DNA of 35,020 nt from NCBI GenBank assembly GCA_902616615.1, contig CACMTN010000016.1, forward strand, positions 1-35,020. The letters are read 5' to 3'. This DNA is from an uncultured SAR116 cluster alpha proteobacterium. GTDB taxonomy: Bacteria; Pseudomonadota; Alphaproteobacteria; Puniceispirillales; Marisalimonadaceae. The notes beneath the pieces were generated by a model, which was not told where the DNA came from, made no database searches, and saw only the letters and a program-made list of their open reading frames with translations. Made by a program: the position numbers and the translations under genes. Below are positions 28,160-35,020 of this stretch, in pieces. How positions within the stretch are numbered: the stretch's first letter is position 1; each line of letters begins with the position of its first letter.

Positions 28160-29473
28160 TTAACGTTTCACCTCAGGTATTAAGCCTTTGGGGGCAAACC
28201 TCAATGTAATCAATAATATCATTCCCATGAACATTAACCTTATATGAGCTGCATTTTCTAGTAAGTGACTCTTGATTAGATTTGTATCAGATATATGAGT
28301 AGTAATTTGAGATATAAACCATAAACCGAGTGGTTCAGACTGCACCCAAAAAAACCAAATTAAAAAGCCACCAATTATTGAGCCAAAATTGTTGCCTGAT
28401 CCACCAACTATAACCATTATCCAAATTAAAAAAGTATATCTTAAGGGTTGATATGACACAGGAGTAAATTGACCGTCAAGCGTAGTCAACATTGCTCCAG
28501 CAAGTCCAACGATTGCAGATCCAATAATAAAGACTTGTAAGTGTCTTTGCTTAATGTTTTTACCCATTGCATTTGCTGAAACTTCATTGTCTCTTATTGC
28601 TCTCATCATTCGACCCCATGGTGATTTAACTGCGATTTCAAGTAAAAATAAAACAATCAATAAAACTACAAAAAATAATATTGAGTAAGATAATTTTACT
28701 ATAATTGATGACAGTTCAGTAATAGGAGTGTCTAGATAATCTGATATTTTTAAAACCCATTCTTTTGATTGAAGCTCAATTTCATAAGGAACTGGTCTTG
28801 GTAGGCCGTTAACGTTTTTTACTCCTCTAGATAACCAATCTTCATTTTTTAAGAAATAAATAATAATTTCTGAAATGCCGAGAGTTGCAATAGCTAGATA
28901 ATCTGATCTTAAGCCAAGAGAAATTTTTCCAATTATAAAAGCTGAGAAAGCTGCTAACAAACCTCCAACAGGCCAGGATAATAAAACTGGTAAATTAAAT
29001 CCTCCTAAGTAACCTGTTTTTGCGGGCTCTATAGCTTCTATTTTTTCAATAGGGGCGTCAACTAAAAGACGCATTATGAAATAACCAGAAATTATAAGGG
29101 CAAATGAAATCAAGTATTTAATTTTGTTATTCAAGTTACTTTTTTTAAATAATAAAATTGAAAAAATAATAGATAGAGTAAATATCATTAATCCAATTAT
29201 TATAATTTCACCACCTACTTTCCAAGCATTTTGAGTAGGTGGCATAGATATAATAATATTTGCCAGCCCACCTAATGCAGCAAAACCCATTACACCAAAG
29301 TTAACAATGCCTGCATTACCCCATTGAATATTTATTCCGAGTGTCATTATTGATGAAATTAAACATAGATTAAATATTGTTAGTGCCACATTCCAACTTT
29401 GGAAAAAACCAACTAGAAGTAGCGTTATAGTCATTAGAATATAGAGAAATTTTATTCGTGATGCATTTGACAT
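28160..29473 (-). CDS. livM: Branched-chain amino acid-type ABC transporter permease LivM
   Basis: This 437-residue inner-membrane permease has about ten hydrophobic segments. The LivM signature is seen in NIQWGNAGIVNFGVMGFAALGG, RSDYLAIATLGISEII and the EAA-like loop SPWGRMMRAIRDNEVSANAMGKN, which docks the ATPases. There is an extended loop between about 140 and 155, and a hydrophilic segment of about 40 residues around 215-255. It follows livH by 10 bases. Substrate could be leucine-type amino acids, amides or urea; sequence alone does not decide. Confidence 0.93.
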   Translation of the reverse strand: MSNASRIKFLYILMTITLLLVGFFQSWNVALTIFNLCLISSIMTLGINIQWGNAGIVNFGVMGFAALGGLANIIISMPPTQNAWKVGGEIIIIGLMIFTLSIIFSILLFKKSNLNNKIKYLISFALIISGYFIMRLLVDAPIEKIEAIEPAKTGYLGGFNLPVLLSWPVGGLLAAFSAFIIGKISLGLRSDYLAIATLGISEIIIYFLKNEDWLSRGVKNVNGLPRPVPYEIELQSKEWVLKISDYLDTPITELSSIIVKLSYSILFFVVLLIVLFLLEIAVKSPWGRMMRAIRDNEVSANAMGKNIKQRHLQVFIIGSAIVGLAGAMLTTLDGQFTPVSYQPLRYTFLIWIMVIVGGSGNNFGSIIGGFLIWFFWVQSEPLGLWFISQITTHISDTNLIKSHLLENAAHIRLMFMGMILLITLRFAPKGLIPEVKR

Positions 29474-29483
29474 TTTTAAATCT

Positions 29484-30494
29484 TTAAATAATTTTACCTT
29501 TATAGATTCCAGTTGGTTTAATAAGTAGTACTAAAACTAATATCAAGAAAGATATAGCTATTTTGTAATCGGTTGAGAGAATTTGTAATAATCCTTCGGG
29601 AACAAAATTACTTGGAAGGAAGTAAAAAAATATTTTTTTATAAGCAAATGTTATTATTAATTCTGAAAAAGCTATAACAAATCCTCCTATAATTGCACCA
29701 ACTGGGTTTCCCACACCACCTACAATAGCAGCAGAAAAAATGGGCAACACTAAATGAAGATATGTAAATGGTTTGTAACTTTTATCTAATCCATATAGAG
29801 TTCCAGCAACGCAGGCTAATGTGCCAGTTACTATCCAAGTTATTAAAACAACTTTTTCAGGATTTATACCCGATAACAATGCTAGCTCTTTATTATCTGA
29901 ATAAGCTCGCATTGATTTGCCTGTTTTAGTTTTATTTAAAAACCAAAATAATAAAATGACTAGCAGAACACTTAAAACAATTGTAATACCTTGGGTGGTT
30001 TTAAGGGTAAGGCCCTCATTAAGGCCTGTTATATTTTTAAAGGTTCTAGCCTTTAAGATAAATCTTTCTCCGTCAAAAAAATTTTTATCTCCTGGACCAA
30101 CTATAAATCTGATTAACCCACCTGTAAAAAACATTATTCCTATAGACACTATTAAATTAATTACACTTTTAGAATTTTGTTTTCGGTAAAATTTAAAAAT
30201 AAATTTGTCTATAATAATACAATAAGAAATAGTTAACACTATAGCTATTGGTAAAACTATTATAGCTGTCGGAAGTGGATGAAAGGTAAAACCAAGGCTT
30301 ATAAATAACCAACTCAAAAGAATTGAACTCATGGCACCGAAAGACATAAACTCGCCGTGGGCAAAATTTGAAAATCTTAAAACACTATAAATAATAGTGA
30401 TGCCTAGTGCTCCAAGCGCTAATTGGCTTCCATAAGTGAGTCCAGGAATGACAATATAATTTGCAATTAAAGTAATACCATTTAGAAAATCCAT
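29484..30494 (-). CDS. livH: Branched-chain amino acid-type ABC transporter permease LivH
   Basis: This 336-residue polytopic permease is the partner of LivM. YGSQLALGALGITIIYSVLRFSNFAHGEF is the typical first conserved block, and the docking loop reads KTKTGKSMRAYSDNKELALLSGIN. GGVGNPVGAIIGGFVIAF lies near the C-terminus. Six bases separate it from livF upstream. Substrate assignment is limited to the polar-amino-acid/amide HAAT family. Confidence 0.93.
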   Translation of the reverse strand: MDFLNGITLIANYIVIPGLTYGSQLALGALGITIIYSVLRFSNFAHGEFMSFGAMSSILLSWLFISLGFTFHPLPTAIIVLPIAIVLTISYCIIIDKFIFKFYRKQNSKSVINLIVSIGIMFFTGGLIRFIVGPGDKNFFDGERFILKARTFKNITGLNEGLTLKTTQGITIVLSVLLVILLFWFLNKTKTGKSMRAYSDNKELALLSGINPEKVVLITWIVTGTLACVAGTLYGLDKSYKPFTYLHLVLPIFSAAIVGGVGNPVGAIIGGFVIAFSELIITFAYKKIFFYFLPSNFVPEGLLQILSTDYKIAISFLILVLVLLIKPTGIYKGKII

Positions 30495-30500
30495 AAGTAT

Positions 30501-31205
30501 TTAACCTCCTAAAAAAGCCTGACGTACTTCTTTATTTGCTAAAAGAGAATTCCCACTGTCTGTAAAAAGATTTTTACCTTGACTTAAAACAAAACCTAAG
30601 TCAGAGATTTTTAATGCTTGTTTTGCGTTTTGTTCAACCATTAATACTGCAGTTCCTTGACTTGCGATTTCTTTTATTTTAGTAAATAAACTATCCATTA
30701 TTATTGGAGAAACACCAGCAGAGGGTTCATCTAACATTAAAAGTTTTGGTTTTGTCATTAAAGCTCGTCCAACCGCTACTTGTTGTCTCTGTCCTCCAGA
30801 CAATTCTCCTGCATCCTGGTTTTTTTTATCTTTTAGGATAGGAAATAAATCATAAACATATTCTAACATTTCATTTATATTTTTTTGATCTATAAAAGCT
30901 CCCATTTCTAGGTTTTCTTGTACAGTTAAAGAGGGAAAAATATTGTTAGTTTGAGGTACAAAAGCCATTCCCTTTAAAACTCTTTGTTGTGGTAGTAAAT
31001 TTGTAATATCTTCACCGTCAAAAACAACTTTTCCATATTTAATTGGAAGAAGGCCAAACAATGCTTTCATAGCAGTAGACTTTCCAGCTCCGTTTGGACC
31101 AACTACAGATGATATTTTGCCTTTGTAAACTCCAATATTACAATTTATTACGATGTCAACAGCACCGTATCCACATGTTATTCTTTCTCCTGACAATAAA
31201 TACAT
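30501..31205 (-). CDS. livF: ABC transporter ATP-binding protein LivF
   Basis: This 234-residue ATPase powers LivHM. Walker A is GPNGAGKST (Lys42), the Q-loop region is FVPQTNNIFPSLTVQENL, the signature is LSGGQRQQ and Walker B is LLMLDEPSAG, with the H-loop replaced by the MVEQN form typical of LivF. Intact, normal length. Three bases follow the livG stop. Confidence 0.95.
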   Translation of the reverse strand: MYLLSGERITCGYGAVDIVINCNIGVYKGKISSVVGPNGAGKSTAMKALFGLLPIKYGKVVFDGEDITNLLPQQRVLKGMAFVPQTNNIFPSLTVQENLEMGAFIDQKNINEMLEYVYDLFPILKDKKNQDAGELSGGQRQQVAVGRALMTKPKLLMLDEPSAGVSPIIMDSLFTKIKEIASQGTAVLMVEQNAKQALKISDLGFVLSQGKNLFTDSGNSLLANKEVRQAFLGG

Positions 31206-31208
31206 AGT

Positions 31209-31967
31209 CTATTGATTTTTACCTAAATATACTTCTACAACTTTATCGTTTTTTTTAACTTTTGATATTTTATCCTTCATTAGGATTGATCCCTCAGCCA
31301 TGACAATGACCGGATCACATAATCTACTAATAAGTTCAATATCGTGTTCTATCATACAAAATGTATAATTTAATTCTTTGTTTAATCTTAAAATTGCATC
31401 ACCTATTGTATTTAATAAAGTTCTATTAACACCAGCCCCAACTTCATCAAGAAGAACAATCTTAGGATCAACCATCATTGTTCTACCTAACTCTAATAAT
31501 TTTTTTTGTCCACCTGAAAGGTTTCCTGCATACTCGTTTGCTAAGTGTTTTAGTTGTAGAAAATCCATTACTTGATAAGCTTTTCTAGCTATATTTTGTT
31601 CTTCTAATTTAATTTTTTTTGGTGAAAACCAAGTTTGTAATATTGACTCGCCAGTTTGATTAGGAGGCACCATCATGAGGTTATCTTTAACTGTTAAGGA
31701 AGAAAACTCGTGTGCAACTTGAAAAGTTCTTAAAATGCCAAGATTAAATAAATGGTGGGGTTCATAACCAGTAATGTCAATTTCATTTAGTTCTACAGTA
31801 CCAGAATCTGGTTTAATAGAACCATTAATTATATTGAATAAAGTAGTCTTACCTGCGCCGTTAGGTCCAATTAGTGCAGTAATTGATGATTTTTCAATTT
31901 CTAAAGTAATGTTGTTTATGGCTATTATACCACCAAAACTTTTGTAAAGATTTTTTATTCCAAGCAT
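31209..31967 (-). CDS. livG: ABC transporter ATP-binding protein LivG
   Basis: This 252-residue ATPase is the partner of LivF. Walker A is GPNGAGKTT (Lys40), the LivG-type Q-loop region is LGILRTFQVAHEFSSLTV, the signature is LSGGQKKLLELGR and the switch His is in MIEHDIE. Walker B reads IVLLDEVGAGVN, with Val where LivG usually has Pro after the catalytic Asp-Glu; both acidic residues are kept, so activity is expected. No Shine-Dalgarno sequence is seen before the ATG, and the gene lies just after a terminator-like hairpin. Confidence 0.94.
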   Translation of the reverse strand: MLGIKNLYKSFGGIIAINNITLEIEKSSITALIGPNGAGKTTLFNIINGSIKPDSGTVELNEIDITGYEPHHLFNLGILRTFQVAHEFSSLTVKDNLMMVPPNQTGESILQTWFSPKKIKLEEQNIARKAYQVMDFLQLKHLANEYAGNLSGGQKKLLELGRTMMVDPKIVLLDEVGAGVNRTLLNTIGDAILRLNKELNYTFCMIEHDIELISRLCDPVIVMAEGSILMKDKISKVKKNDKVVEVYLGKNQ

Positions 31968-31975
31968 ATAAAACC

Positions 31976-32010
31976 AAAAAGAAAGGCTTAAGAAAACATC
32001 CTAAGCCTTT
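31976..32010 (-). terminator. Rho-independent terminator or attenuator after the binding-protein gene
   Basis: On the minus strand, seven bases after the stop of the substrate-binding protein gene, AAAGGCTTA pairs with TAAGCCTTT (9 base pairs) around an 11-base loop, followed by CTTTTT. Partial termination would leave more binding protein than membrane and ATPase subunits, a common need in ABC importers. Confidence 0.75.
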
Positions 32011-32017
32011 TCTAATT

Positions 32018-33196
32018 TTACCTGTAACCAACTTTGTTGGTTTTTTGGTTGTCGATTAATATTTCGGCAAAACTTCCTGATGACTCGCCAGCACCAACAA
32101 GCTCTAGGGCTGTTGCTCCAACATAGTCTATATCCTTTCCTGCCTTAATTAATTTTAGTGCTTTACCAAGTTCACCTGGAAAAATCTTTTCTCCAGGAGC
32201 GTTAGCTACATCCATAACACTAGCTTTAAAAACATTACTTTTAGTGGATTTTGACTTCTCCATTGCAAGCATAATTAAAGCTGCGGCATCATAAGACTCA
32301 GGTCCGTAAGGCCCAGCCTCAAAACCTGCTGCTTTTGCTAATTCTGAATATTTAGCAGCGCCTGGGCTGTCTGTACCTGGAACAGATCCAATTGATCCAT
32401 TGAGATCTGGACCAATAGCTTTTGGAAGAGAGTCACCAATCATACCGTCAGGTAAGAAAAATTTATTAAATGCGTCTGCATCTAATGATGCTTGTATTAT
32501 ACCCTTACCACCCTGATCAAGGTAGCCTGCAACTATCAAAATATCACCGCCAGCTTGGGCAAGAGCAGCAACTTCAGCACTGTAGTCAGCTTTACCATCT
32601 TCATGAGATGCTGTAATGGTAATTTTACCTCCTTTAGAAGTGAAGTTTTTTTGAATACTTGCAGCTAAGCCTTTTCCATAATCGTTGTTTGTGTGTGATA
32701 AGGCTGCTGTTTTAAAACCTTTTTCAATCAATAAATCTGCTATAACTTCACCTTGTCTGGCATCTGATGGTGCGGTTCTAAAAAACAAGTCATTATCAGG
32801 CTCAGTTGATAGTGCTGGCGATGTTGCAGATGGAGATATCATAACAATACCATTTGGCATTGCTACGTTTTTTAAAACAGCAGTAGTAACACCAGAGCAA
32901 TCAGCACCCATTATAGCATTTACTTTTTCTGCAGTAATCAATCTTTCTGCTGCTGCTTGCGCCGCAGCAGCGTCAACACATGTAGAGTCACCTCTTACAC
33001 TATCTATTTTGCCATGAGTAAAGTTACCTGATTTATTTACTTCATCAATAGCCATTTCAGCACTTTTAGCCATCACAGGTGCTAAAGATTCAATAGGACC
33101 TGTAAATCCAAGAATAATTCCAATTTTTACATTATCTGCAATAGCTGGAAAAATTAAGAATATTGATAGCATAAATGAAATTAGTGTTTTTTTCAT
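32018..33196 (-). CDS. ABC transporter substrate-binding protein, branched-chain amino acid/amide type
   Basis: This 392-residue periplasmic binding protein has a clear signal peptide (MKK, hydrophobic core, cleavage near AIA-D at about 20-21). The Peripla_BP_6 fold opens with KIGIILGFTGPIESLAP. MGADCSGVTTAVLKN, SPSATSPALS and NNDYGKGLA are family-typical ligand-domain segments. Two cysteines near positions 70 and 100 could form a disulfide as in LivJ/LivK relatives; this is inference. It is the first gene of the liv cluster, with AAGGAGAA before its ATG and a terminator-like hairpin after it. The ligand is not deducible. Confidence 0.95.
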   Translation of the reverse strand: MKKTLISFMLSIFLIFPAIADNVKIGIILGFTGPIESLAPVMAKSAEMAIDEVNKSGNFTHGKIDSVRGDSTCVDAAAAQAAAERLITAEKVNAIMGADCSGVTTAVLKNVAMPNGIVMISPSATSPALSTEPDNDLFFRTAPSDARQGEVIADLLIEKGFKTAALSHTNNDYGKGLAASIQKNFTSKGGKITITASHEDGKADYSAEVAALAQAGGDILIVAGYLDQGGKGIIQASLDADAFNKFFLPDGMIGDSLPKAIGPDLNGSIGSVPGTDSPGAAKYSELAKAAGFEAGPYGPESYDAAALIMLAMEKSKSTKSNVFKASVMDVANAPGEKIFPGELGKALKLIKAGKDIDYVGATALELVGAGESSGSFAEILIDNQKTNKVGYR

Positions 33197-33270
33197 AAAT
33201 GTTCTCCTTATAATTTTTAATAGTGATTAATTTATAAAGAAATTACGTAATTATGCGAATCAAATTTGAA

Positions 33271-33298
33271 ATTATATTATGTTAATTTTGTCTACCAA
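33271..33298 (-). promoter_or_regulatory. Possible promoter of the Liv-type ABC operon
   Basis: On the minus strand, a perfect -10 TATAAT (complement of 33271-33276) lies 16 bases after TTGGTA (complement of 33293-33298, 4 of 6). It would give a leader of about 65 bases before the binding-protein ATG. The palindrome AATTACGTAATT at 33241-33252 falls just downstream and could be an operator. Confidence 0.45.
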
Positions 33299-33329
33299 AC
33301 TAACAAATAACCAAGCCAATTTGTAAAAA

Positions 33330-34733
33330 TCACATCATCAAATCGGGTAGCCAAGTTATTATTGCAGGAAACATTATTAATACTAAAATAGTTAGAATAT
33401 CAGCAATAAAAAATATGGTTACTCCTTTAAATACGTCTGTAACAGGTATGTCTTTTCTTACACCAGCAACAACAAAACAATTAAGACCAATAGGTGGGGT
33501 AATTAGGCACACCTCTGCCATCTTGACTACAATAATCCCAAACCATACACTAACTTGATTAAATGTCATTCCAAAAGGACTTTGGTCTGCAGTGACATCT
33601 GGGCCACCATTTAGTAGAATGATTGCAGGATAGACAACTGGTAAGGTTAACAATAAAAGTCCAATTGCATCAATAAACATACCCAAAACCACATATCCAA
33701 GTAAAATCAAAATTAGGACTATGTAAGGATCAAAAGGTAATGAAATAATCCAATTGGCAAAAGTTTCTGGTAATCCTGAGAATCCAAGAAATCTTACAAA
33801 AATTAACACGCCCCATATAATTGAAAAAATCATTGCAACTAGTTTAGCAGTTTCAATTAATGCAAATTTAAGTGAATTTAGTTTTAAACCCCTCATAACA
33901 GCTATGATAAGTACTACAAATGCACCTAAAGCACCTGCTTCAGTTGGTGTTGCCCAACCAGCATAAATTGCACTTATAATAACAGAAATTACAATGGCTA
34001 TTGGAATCACACCTGGAAGAGCTCTGATTTTCTCATTAAGCTTGTACCTTCTACCTGGAGGCCCTAAGTTAGGATTCATTTTAGCCCAGATAATTATTAT
34101 TGCGCCATAGACTATTGCTGAAAATACCCCCGGCAAGAAACCCGCCAGCAATAGAGCTCCAACTGATTCCTCAACAATAATTGCATAAATAACTAAAATA
34201 GCAGATGGTGGTATTAATGATGCAAGAGTTCCACCAGCAGCGACTACTCCTGCAGCCAATTTTCGATCATATCCCTCTTTTAACATCTCTGGTATAGCTA
34301 CTCTTGAAAAAACTGCTGCTGTAGCAGTTGAGGCTCCAGAAACAGCAGCAAACCCAGCAGTTGCAAAAACAGTAGCAACTGCAAGACCACCAGGGACAAA
34401 ACCAATCCAAGCTTTTGCGCAGTCATAGAGTTGTCTGGTCATTCCAGCTTGATAGGCCAAAAATCCTATTAAAATGAAAATAGGTAATAATCCAAGAACA
34501 AATGTTACAGACTTAGAGTATGGGATAGCGCCAATATTTGCAAGAGCTGGACCAACACCTATTAATTCAACCAACCCAATCATACCAGCAATGCTTGCTG
34601 CAAATACGACTCTAACACCAGAAACAACTAAAATTAGTAAAATAATAGTACAAATTATACCAACTGTCGTTGGGTCTTCATATCCAATTCCAAAAATCCC
34701 AGACGGTTGTCCACTTAGTAATTTACTAAACAT
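33330..34733 (-). CDS. dctM: TRAP transporter large permease subunit DctM
   Basis: This 467-residue inner-membrane subunit forms the transport channel of a sodium-driven TRAP importer. It has about a dozen hydrophobic segments. The AVSGASTATAAVFSRVAIPEM and GGTLASLIPPSAILVIYA blocks, GWATPTEAGALGAF, and the late SVWFGIIVVKMAEVCLITPPIGLN are diagnostic. The first 20 residues are a hydrophilic, glycine-rich leader. It begins three bases after the dctQ stop. The solute-binding protein gene probably lies beyond the right edge. Carboxylate-type substrates are usual for the family. Confidence 0.95.
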   Translation of the reverse strand: MFSKLLSGQPSGIFGIGYEDPTTVGIICTIILLILVVSGVRVVFAASIAGMIGLVELIGVGPALANIGAIPYSKSVTFVLGLLPIFILIGFLAYQAGMTRQLYDCAKAWIGFVPGGLAVATVFATAGFAAVSGASTATAAVFSRVAIPEMLKEGYDRKLAAGVVAAGGTLASLIPPSAILVIYAIIVEESVGALLLAGFLPGVFSAIVYGAIIIIWAKMNPNLGPPGRRYKLNEKIRALPGVIPIAIVISVIISAIYAGWATPTEAGALGAFVVLIIAVMRGLKLNSLKFALIETAKLVAMIFSIIWGVLIFVRFLGFSGLPETFANWIISLPFDPYIVLILILLGYVVLGMFIDAIGLLLLTLPVVYPAIILLNGGPDVTADQSPFGMTFNQVSVWFGIIVVKMAEVCLITPPIGLNCFVVAGVRKDIPVTDVFKGVTIFFIADILTILVLIMFPAIITWLPDLMM

Positions 34734-34736
34734 TAA

Positions 34737-35020
34737 TCAGTCCTTAATTACCTTTATTTCTTCATTTGCAAGTTCTTCAGGGGTCTTCATAATTGGAATA
34801 GCTATTGGCTCTAAGTTTTTAAATATAAACATTCTTAAAAAGCCAAATATTTCAAGGAACAATCTTAGTGCCCATATTGTAAAGGCAATTGGGACGAGTA
34901 TTTTCGCGGGCCATGTAGGATATAAGTAGTCATAAGTTGTATCGCCTATTTTATATGCATCAATTGCAAATAACCAACTATAATAAATTAATATTAAAAC
35001 AACTAAGAAAGAAAAGATTG
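34737..35020 (-). CDS. dctQ: TRAP transporter small permease subunit DctQ, 5' end cut by window edge
   Basis: The minus-strand frame is open from the window edge to a TGA at 34737-34739, giving 94 visible C-terminal residues. A hydrophobic helix runs in from the edge (FSFLVVLILIYYSWLF), followed by YLYPTWPAKILVPIAFTIWALRL, whose P-x-W-P block before the last membrane helix is typical of DctQ. A charged cytoplasmic tail, EELANEEIKVIKD, ends the protein. It lies three bases upstream of dctM. Confidence 0.88.
   Translation of the reverse strand, partial: IFSFLVVLILIYYSWLFAIDAYKIGDTTYDYLYPTWPAKILVPIAFTIWALRLFLEIFGFLRMFIFKNLEPIAIPIMKTPEELANEEIKVIKD

Noticed and set aside
32685-33017. Plus-strand open frame of 110 codons inside the ABC binding-protein gene
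   Set aside because: Lies fully antisense to an intact family member and has no ribosome-binding site or recognisable product.
34474-34929. Plus-strand open frame of 151 codons over dctM and dctQ
   Set aside because: It is antisense to two well-supported TRAP genes, has no family resemblance and mirrors their hydrophobic codons.

Overview
The window is an AT-rich (roughly one-third G+C by eye) stretch of bacterial chromosome whose gene order and protein families fit an alphaproteobacterium. The main markers are an atpHAGDC operon without atpIBEF, an Irr-type Fur-family regulator, and a long rplU-rpmA-obgE-proB-proA-nadD-rsfS-rlmH-gpmI-ctpA-rppH cluster. The low G+C, short intergenic gaps, TRAP and Liv-type uptake systems and amino-acid or acyl-CoA catabolic genes suggest a free-living, probably marine lineage. 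That placement is inference; there is no rRNA gene here to test it.

Region by region: (1) 1-2411, plus strand: the 3' part of a family III CoA-transferase, then an omega-amino acid:pyruvate aminotransferase. (2) 2403-4727, minus: an amidase-signature hydrolase followed by an ETHE1-like metallo-beta-lactamase-fold hydrolase. (3) 4862-7555, plus: an irr-like iron regulator and the catalase-peroxidase gene katG, with a candidate Fur box on the irr promoter, a candidate Irr box (ICE) on the katG promoter and a strong terminator after katG. (4) 7554-9130, minus: a small transaldolase and a XerC-like recombinase. (5) 9246-16426, plus: priA, then the F1 part of ATP synthase (atpHAGDC). (6) 16428-28157, minus: a second amidase, then rppH, ctpA, gpmI, rlmH, rsfS, nadD, proA, proB, obgE, rpmA, rplU and an M23 peptidase. 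(7) 28160-33196, minus: a complete branched-chain-amino-acid-type ABC importer. (8) 33330-35020, minus: the large TRAP permease subunit and the 3' part of the small one.

Most of this is housekeeping: energy generation, ribosome assembly, proline and NAD synthesis, cell-wall processing. It is interleaved with nutrient uptake and nitrogen or acyl-CoA catabolism. The most interesting local logic is the iron/peroxide module. A leaderless-looking irr appears to be under a Fur-type operator, and its product can be proposed to act on katG through an ICE-like palindrome just upstream of the katG -35 box. I found no CRISPR array, insertion sequence, prophage, tRNA or rRNA. No intergenic stretch exceeds about 160 bases. 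I see no clearly undescribed multi-gene system.
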